Source: Saccharicrinis sp963677655
GTDB lineage: Bacteria > Bacteroidota > Bacteroidia > Bacteroidales > Marinilabiliaceae
Assembly: GCA_963677655.1 (NCBI GenBank)
Contig: OY782088.1
DNA: 64,000 bases
Reading direction: 5' to 3' (one strand)
Numbering within the stretch: the stretch's first letter is position 1; every line of letters starts with the position of its first letter. Of this stretch, positions 45,258 through 55,700 are shown one piece after another. The position numbers were made by a program, and so were the translations under genes. The notes below the pieces were generated by a model. That model worked only from the letters and a program-made list of their open reading frames with translations, searched no databases and was not told the origin of the DNA.

Positions 45258-45700
45258 GATATAGTGGAATAGGTGTTATAATCCAGTTAAAAACATACTT
45301 TTCTTACTGTAATAAATGACTTAATTCCATGCTTATGATTTAAAACATTCAAACCGTCAAGCATGCTTAATAATTAAAATGTTTTTTAAGTAAACATTAA
45401 CTATTCAAACTTTGATAGAACTATTAATGCTGTTAATTTTGGTGTGAATAATAACTATTTACTAGTTAACAAAAACAAAGGGACGATTTTTTTGTTGTAT
45501 TAAAAATAAAAAACATTCTACAATTAGTTTTTAACAGGAGATTATTGAATGCCTAAATTAATATTTCGTGCATCAATATTATTATTTCTACTGATTTTCT
45601 TGTTAAAACAAAAACATATAGGCCAATTGATTTTGACTTTTTATTCTACAAATAAGGAATAACATAGGATGTTAAATGTATTGGAATAAAATTTAAGATT
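45258..45700. other. Non-coding region upstream of the antiporter gene
   Basis: This is AT-rich sequence without a gene or RNA that I can recognise. Its first part faintly resembles the spacer after R1 copy B; the last part must carry the promoter for the plus-strand antiporter gene. Confidence 0.5.
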
Positions 45701-46909
45701 ATGAATATTATTTTAAGTATAGGAGTTTTGGTTTTTACAGGATTTATTCTTGGAGAGCTTGCTGAAAAAATAAAACTACCTAAGATCTCAGGCTATATTT
45801 TAGCCGGTATATTACTTAATCCTGATGTTACAGGTATAATGAATACTGATTTTGTAGATCATACAGATCCTCTTTTAACAATAGCCTTGTCGTTTATTAC
45901 ATTTTCAATCGGGGGAAGTTTATCTGCCGCAAACTTAAAAGCTACAGGAAAAACTGTATTGTGGCTTACTTTGAGTGAATCTCTATTTGCTTTTCTTTCG
46001 GTATTTATTTTTATGGCGGTATGGCTTTATTTTACTTCAAATGTTTATACTTCTTTATATGTAATTATTGCAGTCAGTATGTTACTCGCTTCATTGGCTG
46101 CACCAACTGATCCTTCTGCTACACTCGCAGTAATACATGAGTACAAAGCTAAGGGACCGGTTAGCAGGGCAATGTTGCAAATTGCAGCATTCGATGATCT
46201 GGTAGGAATAATTATTTATACTCTCGTTGCTGCTTTTACTCCTTTCTTTTTAGGAAACAATGATATTCAACTAGGGCATAAATTAGCTGAAATGGGTATT
46301 GATATTGTTTTTGCTATTTTAATAGGAGGTGTAATAGGAGTGTTATTTTACTTGATAGTTAAGTTAGTAAAAAAGGAAACAGAAGGATCATTAATTGTGT
46401 TAACTTTTGGTTTGGTATTATTTGCTTATGGAATGTCTGAGTTCTGGGGTTTTGAGTCTCTTTTGGCAACAATGGCCTTAGGAGCAGTTGTTACAAACTT
46501 TAATCCAATGTCGGATAAGATATTTAAGTTGATGGAAAGATATACTGATGAGTTAATATTTGTAATTTTCTTTTCTTTGTCAGGATTACACTTGCAATTA
46601 TCATCAGTTGCCGGAAGTGTTTCTTTGATTGTAATTTATATTATAGCCAGAGCAATAGGGAAGTATACTGGAATATTTACTGCTTCAAGTATTATGAATA
46701 CCGATCCTAAAATTAAGAAGTTTGCTGCAGGAGGTTTAATTCCACAAGGAGGAATCGTAATTGGGTTATCCATTTTATTAACTAAGGCACCCGAATATAA
46801 AGATTTAGCCTCTACAATTATTGGTGTAGTTATAGGTGCGGCTTTAATACATGAAATATCCGGACCGCTTATTTCACGTTTAACATTAAAGAAAGCAGGA
46901 GAAGTTTAA
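45701..46909 (+). CDS. Na+/H+ or K+/H+ antiporter (CPA family, PF00999)
   Basis: This is an inner-membrane monovalent cation/proton antiporter of 402 aa with 12 to 13 helices. Landmarks: GELAEKIKLPKISGYILAGILLNP in the first loop and helix, FITFSIGGSL, LAAPTDPSATLAVIHEYKAKGP, the acidic helix LQIAAFDDLVGIIIYTL with the ion-binding double Asp, and FAAGGLIPQGGIVIGLSILL. There is no C-terminal RCK/TrkA domain, so it lacks the nucleotide-controlled gate of KefB/KefC. It stands alone, with 237 bp before the next gene. Whether Na+ or K+ is exchanged cannot be read from the sequence. Confidence 0.93.
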   Translation: MNIILSIGVLVFTGFILGELAEKIKLPKISGYILAGILLNPDVTGIMNTDFVDHTDPLLTIALSFITFSIGGSLSAANLKATGKTVLWLTLSESLFAFLSVFIFMAVWLYFTSNVYTSLYVIIAVSMLLASLAAPTDPSATLAVIHEYKAKGPVSRAMLQIAAFDDLVGIIIYTLVAAFTPFFLGNNDIQLGHKLAEMGIDIVFAILIGGVIGVLFYLIVKLVKKETEGSLIVLTFGLVLFAYGMSEFWGFESLLATMALGAVVTNFNPMSDKIFKLMERYTDELIFVIFFSLSGLHLQLSSVAGSVSLIVIYIIARAIGKYTGIFTASSIMNTDPKIKKFAAGGLIPQGGIVIGLSILLTKAPEYKDLASTIIGVVIGAALIHEISGPLISRLTLKKAGEV

Positions 46910-47146
46910 GGTAACAATAACAAAAGATTTTTTAGAAATAATAACATTAAGTACGAACATGTAGTTTGTACATTTGTTTCTTACATATTTTAGCAATATG
47001 TGTTAAATAAAATGAGAGTAAGAATTAACAGGATAAAAGTATAGATATAAAGTAGGATGGATGATTTACAATGATCAATTTAAATTAGTCTATTATCTAA
47101 TGTCTTGAATCTTAAAAGAAAACAGATGAATAACAAACAAAATAAA

Positions 47147-48157
47147 ATGAAACTAGCAGTTTTTAGTAGTAGGAAGTGGGTTGTAGACTCATTTACAGAG
47201 CTTAATAAAGAATACAAATACGAAATTACATATTTTGAAGCACGTTTATATAAACAAACCATTCCATTAACTAAAGGATTTGATGCAGTATGTGTATTTG
47301 TTAATGATACTGTTGATGAGGAAATTATAAGAGGATTAAAAGAGAATGGTGTAAAACAAATAGCACTGAGATGTGCCGGATTCAATAATGTAGATGTTGA
47401 TGCAGCTCAAAAATATGAGATTAATGTAGTGCGTGTACCGGCATATTCACCTTATGCAGTGGCAGAACATACTTTAGGATTGATTCTAAGCTTAAATCGT
47501 AAATTTCATAAGGCATATACAAGAGTACGTGATGGTAATTTTGCCTTGGACGGGTTGTTGGGTTTTGATTTACATGGAAAAACCGTTGGTGTAATCGGAA
47601 CAGGTAAGATTGGCGAAATATTTATAAACCTGGTTAAAGGTTTTGGCTGCAAGGTAATTGCTTACGATAAATTCCCTAATGAAGGATTAAAAAAAGCCGG
47701 AATAGAGTATGTTGATTTGCAGGATATTTATAAGCAGAGTGATGTAATTTCATTGCATTGTCCATTAACCTTTGAAACATTTCATATGATTAATGAATAT
47801 GCCATTGCTTCAATGAAGCAAGGAGTTATGATAATTAATACAAGTCGTGGTCCGTTAATTGATACGGATGCTGTTATCGTTGGTTTGAAAAAAGGTAAAG
47901 TAGGTTATTTAGGTTTGGATGTATATGAGGAAGAAGAGGAGTTGTTTTTTGAAGACCACTCAGAAACAGTTATTCAGGATGATAAGTTTGTACGTTTACA
48001 AACATTTCCAAATGTTTTGATTACTGCACACCAGGCTTTCTTTACAAAAGAAGCAGTATTAAATATTGCGGAAACTACTTTTGAAAATATTAAAACCTTT
48101 TTTACTGAGGGAAAAAGTCCAAATTCAATATTACCAAAAAAGTCATCTAAAGAATAA
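47147..48157 (+). CDS. ldhA: D-lactate dehydrogenase (fermentative, NAD-dependent)
   Basis: This reduces pyruvate to D-lactate with NADH in the cytoplasm. It closely follows E. coli LdhA along its length: MKLAVFSSRKW start, AVCVFVND, ALRCAGFNNVDVDAA, VRVPAYSPYAVAEH, the Rossmann motif GKTVGVIGTGKIG, SDVISLHCPLT and VMIINTSRGPLIDTDA. The catalytic residues are Arg234, Glu263 (in DVYEEEEELFFED) and His295 (in TAHQAFF). Two upstream in-frame starts exist (TTG 47105, ATG 47126), but the ATG at 47147 matches the family's N-terminus, giving 336 aa. It is a single-gene unit with a terminator downstream and points to mixed-acid fermentation. Confidence 0.92.
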   Translation: MKLAVFSSRKWVVDSFTELNKEYKYEITYFEARLYKQTIPLTKGFDAVCVFVNDTVDEEIIRGLKENGVKQIALRCAGFNNVDVDAAQKYEINVVRVPAYSPYAVAEHTLGLILSLNRKFHKAYTRVRDGNFALDGLLGFDLHGKTVGVIGTGKIGEIFINLVKGFGCKVIAYDKFPNEGLKKAGIEYVDLQDIYKQSDVISLHCPLTFETFHMINEYAIASMKQGVMIINTSRGPLIDTDAVIVGLKKGKVGYLGLDVYEEEEELFFEDHSETVIQDDKFVRLQTFPNVLITAHQAFFTKEAVLNIAETTFENIKTFFTEGKSPNSILPKKSSKE

Positions 48158-48182
48158 AATTTTTGATTAGTATATAGTTTGT

Positions 48183-48215
48183 AAAGCCGGTTCTGATTTA
48201 GAATCGGCTTTTTTA
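48183..48215 (+). terminator. Rho-independent terminator after ldhA
   Basis: The stem AAAGCCGGTTCT / AGAATCGGCTTT (one mismatch) is followed by a T-run, 25 bp after the stop. Confidence 0.88.
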
Positions 48216-48325
48216 CTTTTGTTGTATTCCTATTAGTTCAGATTATTAATTAAATGCCTAATTTTAGAACTGATAAAAATTATTCAGTATATAATGTCAA
48301 TCAAGAGTTAAAAGTAATGGTTTAT

Positions 48326-48540
48326 AAGGCTGAAAGCCTTATACATCACAACTTGGGGTATCACCCCAAGGCCTTGAGCGAAATGCCCATTCAGGCTGTA
48401 AGTCTGAAACATTAACCATAAGTTTCAGACTTACAGTCTGAGATTAACATATCGATTAATACAAGGGGCGATCCGCGAGCGCCATAGCTACTCTGCGGAG
48501 GCACTGCCCCTTGTTGTGATGTTTCAGGCTTTCAGCCTTT
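48326..48540. repeat. Large palindromic REP-like intergenic element
   Basis: Outer hairpins AAGGCTGAAAGCCTT (48326-48340) and AGGCTTTCAGCCT (48527-48539) face each other. Inside are an ACATCACAACTTGGGG box and its inverted counterpart CCCCTTGTTGTGATGT, ACAAGGGGC/GCCCCTTGT arms (48461-48469 and 48506-48514) and a CAGACTTACAGTCTG hairpin. The element belongs to the same family as the one at 7845-8136 and fills most of the gap before the next gene. Confidence 0.8.
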
Positions 48541-48605
48541 TGAAAGGATAAATTCAATACTTGATTTGCTTATATATTTAATTACTAACGTTTTATATCT
48601 ATGAA

Positions 48606-49403
48606 ATGATAACCAAGTTAGTTCGCTTTATATTAATACTCTTTATATTCTCCGTTTTAACTATTCTTACTCAAGTAGGAGGTATTGTATTTCTATTGTC
48701 AATATGGTTAGCTCGCAAAACAAAATGGAACTCTATAGTTCTATTTATTGCAGCATATTCATTAGTCACTTTTTTAATGATTCCAGTTGTAGCACCACTG
48801 TTTGGCAGAGAAAAGGTGATCAATGCTGAAAACATTCGACCTGTTAATTACTTGACAGTTGTATTAAACCGTAATTATGTAACTCCTGAACTTAATCTGG
48901 TTTTACAAGCCTTGTCAAACCATCCGGATTTAATCAAAAATTCTATTCAGGCAAGATATCTGGATGCTTGTTTCCCATTTTATAATGGCTTTCCATTGCT
49001 ACCTCACTTGAGTCATAATGATGGAAAGAAGATAGATTTTAGTTTGGTGTACGAAGATGAGAAAGGAACAGTGGTAAATAAAAGCAAGTCATTCAGTGGA
49101 TATGGAGTGTTTGAAGAACCTTTTGATAACGAGTTTAATCAAACCAATTATTGCAAAGAGAGAGGCTTTTTTCATTATGATTTTCCTAAATATTTAACAT
49201 TGGGCAAGATTAATTCAAATCTGACATTCTCAGAAAGAGGAACAAATTTACTTTTAGAGTCTATTTTGGATAATGAAAATGTAGGGAAAATTTTTATCGA
49301 ACCGCATTTAAAACAACGAATGGGTATTACAAATAACAGAGTTCGTTTTCAAGGATGTAAAGCAGTAAGGCATGATGACCATATACATATACAATTGAAG
49401 TGA
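48606..49403 (+). CDS. Membrane-anchored MepA-like (LAS-type) metallopeptidase-like protein
   Basis: This 265-residue protein has two N-terminal transmembrane helices (about 5-30 and 40-65) and a periplasmic domain. The domain contains HLSHNDGKKIDFSLVY and, at the C-terminus, VRHDDHIHIQL. This spacing of HxxGxxxD and DDHxH fits the zinc site of MepA/LAS peptidases, which cut peptide cross-links in peptidoglycan. The overall sequence is otherwise unlike MepA, so the function is inferred from these motifs alone. The start ATG (48606) overlaps a short ATGAAATGA at 48601. A small exported protein and an acetyltransferase gene follow on the same strand and may be cotranscribed. Confidence 0.7.
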   Translation: MITKLVRFILILFIFSVLTILTQVGGIVFLLSIWLARKTKWNSIVLFIAAYSLVTFLMIPVVAPLFGREKVINAENIRPVNYLTVVLNRNYVTPELNLVLQALSNHPDLIKNSIQARYLDACFPFYNGFPLLPHLSHNDGKKIDFSLVYEDEKGTVVNKSKSFSGYGVFEEPFDNEFNQTNYCKERGFFHYDFPKYLTLGKINSNLTFSERGTNLLLESILDNENVGKIFIEPHLKQRMGITNNRVRFQGCKAVRHDDHIHIQLK

Positions 49404-49466
49404 TTAGGATAAATGATTTTAAGTTAAAGATTCAATTATAATTTAATAAGCAGATATTTATTTATA

Positions 49467-49955
49467 ATGATTATGAAAACTCTAATAGTCTTAGCCATGC
49501 TGTTCTTTTTCTGTCTCTATTCTAATGGACAAGAAGAGAAAAAAACTAAATTCTTTTTAAACTCAAAACAGTTTGATATTGATAAAAATTATATCAATCC
49601 TAAGAATATAGATTCTATAAAAATCAATAAAGAAACTGTTGATGGTGAAATTTATTTGTACACAAATCCGCAAAAATTACCCTTAATATCACTGGAGAAT
49701 ATTTTAATAGAAAAGGCGGGTATAAATAAAATAGATCATAATCTTCTTGTACGGATTGATGGAAAATATATAAACGATATTGAGGAGATAAAAATTGATA
49801 AATCTTATTTCATATATATTGACGTTAAAGAAGTATCTGACATAAAATATATCTCAGATAAATATAAAGGATTAAAAATTGTAGAAATAGAACTAGAGAG
49901 CAAAGAACGTAAACCTAAAATTTATATTCGAGGAGATAGAGAATATGTTGATTAA
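49467..49955 (+). CDS. Small exported protein of unknown function
   Basis: This 162-residue protein has a clear signal peptide (TLIVLAMLFFFCLYSNGQ) and a Lys/Ile-rich mature part with predicted beta strands (EIYLYTNPQ, HNLLVRIDGKYIND, YFIYIDVKEV, LKIVEIELESK). No family is recognised. Two starts are close together (49467 and 49473, MIMK). The acetyltransferase gene begins 21 bp after its stop, so the two are probably in one transcript. Confidence 0.75.
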   Translation: MIMKTLIVLAMLFFFCLYSNGQEEKKTKFFLNSKQFDIDKNYINPKNIDSIKINKETVDGEIYLYTNPQKLPLISLENILIEKAGINKIDHNLLVRIDGKYINDIEEIKIDKSYFIYIDVKEVSDIKYISDKYKGLKIVEIELESKERKPKIYIRGDREYVD

Positions 49956-49976
49956 AATTAAAAGAACGAAGGTATA

Positions 49977-50519
49977 ATGATAATAAAAGTAGATAAAGAG
50001 ATAGAATTAAAACAAATAGACCATGATGATGGCATTGATATATTTAATACAATAAATAGTCAAAGAGAATATTTAGGAAAATGGCTGCCTTTTGTAGAAT
50101 ATACTAAGGAACTTTCCTATACCGAAGAATATATTGAATCAGTAATAACAGCACCGGAAGAATGTTTTGAATATATTTTTACAATTAGAAAGCAAGGTGA
50201 ATTTGTTGGAATTGCCGGATTTAGAGATACTGATAGATTGAATAAAAAGACAGAAATAGGATATTGGCTTTCTGAAAATTATCAAAAACAAGGTATTGTA
50301 ACAAAAACAGTTCAAAAACTTTGTGATTTTGCTTTTGATACCCTTGAAATGAATAGGATTCAAATACGATGTGCACTAGGAAATATTCCCAGTAAAAAGA
50401 TTCCCCAAAGACTAGGATTTCACTTTGAGGGAATCGAAAGGGATGGTGAATTATTAACTGGCAATGTTTACACGGATTTGGAGGTGTATAGTAAGTTAAA
50501 GAGGGATAAATTACAATGA
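49977..50519 (+). CDS. GNAT-family N-acetyltransferase (RimJ/RimL-like)
   Basis: This 180-residue cytoplasmic acetyl-CoA-dependent N-acetyltransferase has the RimL-type core: LKQIDHDDGIDIFNTINSQR at the start, FTIRKQGEFVGIAGFRD, TEIGYWLSENYQKQGIVTKTVQKL (acetyl-CoA binding, with Gln-x-x-Gly-like QKQGIV) and RIQIRCALGNIPSKKIPQRLGFHFEGI. These enzymes acetylate ribosomal protein termini or small amines; the target cannot be told. It follows the small exported protein by 21 bp and converges on the broken PQQ-repeat gene 12 bp away. Confidence 0.92.
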   Translation: MIIKVDKEIELKQIDHDDGIDIFNTINSQREYLGKWLPFVEYTKELSYTEEYIESVITAPEECFEYIFTIRKQGEFVGIAGFRDTDRLNKKTEIGYWLSENYQKQGIVTKTVQKLCDFAFDTLEMNRIQIRCALGNIPSKKIPQRLGFHFEGIERDGELLTGNVYTDLEVYSKLKRDKLQ

Positions 50520-50531
50520 TTATTCTTTCTG

Positions 50532-51805
50532 TTAATTATTGTAGCTCGTATTTCCAAGGTTTTTACCGTATGATGGCCACTGAGCATTCGAAGAAATTCC
50601 ATTTGCAGAGGTAGGAACCAAATACATCTCATCCATGCCTGAGCAAATAATTGTACCATCACTTAACATTGAAAGGTCAGATACAGATATTGAATTTATT
50701 GGTATTGTGGTTGACAAACCTGTGCTCGGGTCTATTTTTTCAGGATTCTGAAGGCATTTATAAATATTGCCATCATTAGCAATAAGCATTTCGCCTCCAA
50801 TAAAAATTCTTTCCAGATTTGAGGAGAAAATTTCACTCCCGGAAGGTGAAAATTTATGCAGGTAGCCGTCAATTACACCAATATAAATATTACCATTATT
50901 GTCTATTACAGCCCTATTCGCTACATAATTATCACCGAATGAAACACTCCAGTTTTTTTGTAATGAAGAGGTAAAGGAATAAAAAAATGTTTCCTCATTT
51001 AAGCCATCATTACCACTCATAAAAATATCTCCATTAGTATTAGTGCAATGTAACTGACATCCGGTATATTCGCTGAATTCAATATCTTTAATTTCACTTC
51101 CATCAGATGAATTAAACTTTATAAGAATGGCATTATTATTAAGAACATTTGAAGTATGTAAACACTATATAATCCTTGAGAGGTTGCTATGGGAGCGGAA
51201 AATTTAGTATAGCGCTCAGTATTCTCATCTTGAGTGCTGTAAATATTTTCCCAAACTTTATTTCCAGTAGGTGAAATACAAAATATTTTTGCTGGCACAG
51301 TTGACATATAATTGTATAGATATGCATCACGACATACAACTATGTTCCCTTCTGCGGTGATACATGGTTTATATGTATTTTTTGTTATGTCTACACCTTC
51401 ATTTGTTAATTGATAATTCCAGTTTAGATTGCCGTTATCAGCATTTATTGCATATAAATAATTAGCGCATGCAAAAAATAACTGTCCATTGTGGTATATT
51501 GGATATGCAGGTTTCTCATTTATACTTGTACTCCAGATTATTTCTCCTTTTTTATTAAAACGATAAACTATCACTTCATTATAATCTGCATCTGAACCAA
51601 AAACCATAATGAAATCATCATTATCAAGGACAATTGGTATACCTAAAGGCACATAATCACTTGTGTTTAGTTTTATTACAGTTGCATCACTCTCTGTTAT
51701 AAGAGCCTTTAAATCATCCTTATTACATGAAATGAATGTTATGATAGTAAGGAGAAAGTAAGCATAAGAAAAGAATTTTAAAAGTTTAGTAGTTAGTGTT
51801 TTCAT
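50532..51805 (-). pseudogene. PQQ/beta-propeller-repeat lipoprotein gene interrupted by a frameshift
   Basis: Two minus-strand frames belong to one gene. The first (51805-51119) gives a lipoprotein signal (lipobox FISC) and propeller repeats such as NKKGEIIWSTSINEKPAY and INADNGNLNWNYQL, and ends in an unlike tail just after GLYSVY. The second frame resumes at about 51155 (NVLNNNAILIKFNSSDGSEI) and runs through 50532, ending in WPSYGKNLGNTSYNN, a typical PQQ-repeat-protein end. The total length (1274 nt) is one short of a multiple of three. Joined, it would be a BamB-like or PQQ-type propeller of about 424 aa, probably surface-bound. There is no long homopolymer at the break, unlike the 44.8-kb case. 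Confidence 0.85.
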
Positions 51806-52112
51806 TGTGATTAAATTTGATTAATAGATGTAATTATTCAAGAATTCATCGTCAAAGATAGGAGGGATGGTTGTATCTAATCAGATAGGTTTGATTATGC
51901 TTATAGTATTTTTGAATTTGATATGGCTTTATTTGAATTCGTGTACTTTTATTTTTATTGGTTTAAAAACATGATAGAAGGTTATTGTCAAAGAATAGGT
52001 GACGTTTATGGAATTACACTTAACGATTAGTTTGCACTGTGAGTTAATTTTTTACCTTCGTGACAGCAGAATAAATTCTCCCCCGATATTATTAATCAAT
52101 TAAAATTTTTAA
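51806..52112. other. Divergent intergenic region
   Basis: These 307 bp lie between the PQQ-repeat gene (minus) and a small exported protein gene (plus). I see no RNA gene or repeat; promoters for both should be here. Confidence 0.5.
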
Positions 52113-52700
52113 ATGATACTGACTTATTTTTTGGTTGGATTATTGGGCTTGTATACCCCATCAAAAGAATATAATATTGAATGTACGATTTCCCAAAATG
52201 GAAAGACTTACGAAATTAGAAATACTCAAACAGAATTAACTATCCAGAAGCAAGCTTTTTCAATAGAATTTAATTTGTTAGAGAGTGATTTGGAGAATAA
52301 GAAATTCTATGCTACACAAATTGCGTTGTCTGAAAATAAAGATGATATGGACTATCTAAAATCCGGACAATATGTGTCAGACATTCCATTTTTTAAACCA
52401 GGTACAGGAAGTGCTGTCAGAGGTCCTTATGAATTTTATTCATTATATGAGGGGAGTTATGGAATACATCAATATATTGTATATGAAAAGGAAGGTGAGC
52501 AAAGGGCTGAGCTAATTTCAGATGAAGATGAGGTGTTAAGATTAAAGAGTGATATAAAAGCAATACAAATAAAAGATGAAATTATCCCAGTTGAAGACAT
52601 CGATATTTCAGAATTGTTTTTAATGTTAATTAGTGATAAGAATCTAAATGGCATTTTAGATCAAGGAGAATTTCAAATAGTAACCCTACATTTTAAGTAA
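52113..52700 (+). CDS. Exported protein of unknown function
   Basis: This 195-residue protein has an N-terminal hydrophobic segment (MILTYFLVGLLGLYTPS), probably a signal, and an otherwise soluble beta-rich body (ECTISQNGKTYEIRNTQTEL, KFYATQIALSENKDD). Near the C-terminus DKNLNGILDQGEF resembles a single EF-hand-like calcium loop. No family is recognised. It converges with the large hybrid kinase gene, with the stops 57 bp apart. Confidence 0.75.
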   Translation: MILTYFLVGLLGLYTPSKEYNIECTISQNGKTYEIRNTQTELTIQKQAFSIEFNLLESDLENKKFYATQIALSENKDDMDYLKSGQYVSDIPFFKPGTGSAVRGPYEFYSLYEGSYGIHQYIVYEKEGEQRAELISDEDEVLRLKSDIKAIQIKDEIIPVEDIDISELFLMLISDKNLNGILDQGEFQIVTLHFK

Positions 52701-52756
52701 AAGAGAATAGGAAATAAATAATAAAAATAAAATGAGAGTATAAAAGTGAAATTCTC

Positions 52757-55700
52757 TTAATGAATAAGATGTATATGTTTGTTCATTATATCGATAAATA
52801 TTTGAGGACTTATAGGTTTGCTAATAAAGTCGTCACAACCAACAGAAAGAGCCTTTTCTCTATCGATATTTGAGGAATATGCAGTTTGAGCTATAATATG
52901 TATATAAGGTTTTATTTTTTTTATTTCTTTGGTGGCATCATATCCATCCATAACAGGCATTTTTAAATCCATTAGCACAATAGATATATCTTTATTTCTA
53001 CATATTTCAACTGCTTCTTTTCCATTTTTAGCATGTAAAATTATATATTCTTTCCCTAATTGGTTTTCAATTAGGGTTTCTAAAAACAGATAATTTATTT
53101 CCTCATCTTCTGCTATTAAAACCTGAGTTTTATCTTGTAATTCATCGTGTTTAGATTCTGTTGGTAATATGTTGTAGTATACAGGTTTAAAAGGAATAGA
53201 TACAAAGAATGTAGAACCAACGTTTTTTTCAGATTTAAGAGAAATATTTCCACCCAAAATCTCAACATTTTCCTTTGCAATAGCCAGCCCTAATCCTAAT
53301 CCACCTGTTTTAACTGAAGTATCTTTGTTCTCCTGAGAAAATCGTTCAAAAATTATTTCTTGTTTATCTTTATTGACACCAATTCCTGTATCTGTTACAA
53401 AAATTTTTAAGTTGTTATTATCTATGGCATATCCAAATTCAACATAGCCTTTATTAGTGAATTTAAGGGCATTTTCAAGTAAGTTGCTTAATGTTTTATG
53501 GAGTTTACTACTATCTGTTATAATAATACTATCCTTATCAGAAAGACCCTTTTTCAAGTATAGAGATAAATCTTTTTCTTTGGCTTTAGTATCAAAAATA
53601 GAAAACAGTTCCAGTAATAATTCATTTAAATTTACTTCTTCTTCCAGTAACTGAACCTGGTGTGTACCTAATCTAGAAATCTCTAAGATATCATTAATTA
53701 TCCTGAGTAGTTGATTACTACTGTTTTGTATTATTTTGATATATTGATTTAGTTGACTTTTTGAATCTGATTCAGATAATAGACTTGAAAATCCAATTAT
53801 CCCGTTCATAGGTGTACGAATTTCATGTGACATATTCTGAATAAACATGGTTTTTAAACGGTTACTTTCTTCTGCTTTTTCTTTAGCTAAAATTAGTTCT
53901 TCATTAGCAGTTCTTAATTCTTCTTCAGAAGCCTGGAGCTCCATATATTTACTGGCCAGTTCAATTTGAGTGTTTTTTAATTTGGATATATCTGTTATTG
54001 CAAAGATGCTTTTTTTATTATTTTCGTATGTGAAAATATGGATGATTACATTGAGGATAGAGCCGTCTTTTTTTCGTAATTCTGTTTCTTCCATAAAGAA
54101 TGTTTCCTTTTTATTTAAGGATAACAAAAATCTAAGAAGGGTCTCCATTGATTTTTGAGTGAATGTGATTTGAAAATTCGCTAAAAAATCATCCTTAGAA
54201 TCAAAACCAAAAAGATCAAGTGTTGCTATATTTATTCTTTTTGCTTTAATACTACATGCACAACTTTCTACAAAAGAAGGGTTTGATTGAAGGAAGTTTT
54301 CATCGTTGGATTGAGGCTGAGCTTTAAGTATCTTTTTTAATGCAGTTAAATCCTCTTCTAATAAGGCTACTGGATTATTTTCAAATAAAAGTCGATATCT
54401 GGCTTCATTTTCTTCAGCAATTTTTTTAGCATGAATTAATTCCTTAGTATCATTTACTTCTTTTGTTACATCTCTGATATAACCTAATATTGAAACTATT
54501 TTGTTATTTTTTCTTACGGGTTCAGCTCCTGTTTTAACCCATTTTTGCAGGCCGTTAAAATCAGTGAATTTATAAATGCCTTCGTATGGAATTCCATGCT
54601 CTTTGCACTGATTAAATTTTGATAGAATTTCTTGATGTCTGGATTCATCATAACACGACAGACTCCTCTGTATATAAGGTTCAATATCGGCCTCATTCTT
54701 TTCTACTTTTAACCCATGTATTCTGTAAACTTCATCTGTCCAAAATGTTTTATTATGAACCATATCTGATATCCAGCTTCCAGTAACGGTTTGTTTTTGA
54801 GAAGTAGAAAGTAGTTTAATTGTATTTTGCAGGTATTTACTTGTTTTTTTGTTAAGAAAAATATTCCTTAAAAGAAATACAACTGTTAAAACCAGAATTA
54901 AAAATATTGGAGTAATAATATCTATTAGTAGCTTGTGTTTACTATAAAAGCTAATTGGTTTATTAAGGATAATGGCATTTTTAGGTAGAAGTTTTTTATT
55001 GATTTGAAACTTGTTAATGCTATTGTAATCAAATAGATAAATATTAGGACTCTCAGTGATAACTTCAAATGATGATATCTGTTTACCTGATAATATTTGA
55101 TTGACAATATCAGCAGCTTTTCTTCCTTGTTGATAATGAGATATTACTTTTCCTCCTAACAAACCACGGCCTATTCCATGTTCCCATAGATGAAAAACAG
55201 GGGCTTTAATATTATCATTTAATGTTTTTAATACTTCATTAAAGTCTATTGTATTCTTATTAACATCAAGGTAGGCGGATAGTAATAATACAGGCACATT
55301 GGAAGGAATTTTTTCAATTTTATTTCTAAATTCCTGAAATGTTAGATTGTATAAGGTTATGGTTTTGAATGTTATGTTAGGATGTTTTATTTTTGCATTT
55401 TCATATCTTATAAGATCACTTAATCCGCTTTTTGTGCTATCAGCAATTGCATATATAGTATTAGATTCAGGAAATAACTTAAGCATAAGCTCTATTGTTT
55501 CGTTTAATGAAACAGCTTCAACAATACCAGTTATATATGGATTTTTATTTTGTTTTAACGCAATTTCTAAATTATTATATCCTAAAAATACCACAGGTGT
55601 CTCTTTAAATAAACTCTCTTGTTTTTCTATTACAAAATTTAAAGCATTGTCATCAGTAGTAATTATTGCATCATAAGGATTTGAGATATTTAATAGTTTA

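Noticed and set aside
47105..47146. Upstream starts (TTG 47105, ATG 47126) for ldhA
   Set aside because: The family N-terminus matches MKLAVFS at 47147; the upstream residues are Asn/Lys-rich and non-homologous.
52699..52759. Inverted AAGAGAAT/ATTCTCTT pair between convergent genes as a terminator
   Set aside because: The 8-bp arms are separated by over 40 bases and there is no T-run; probably chance.
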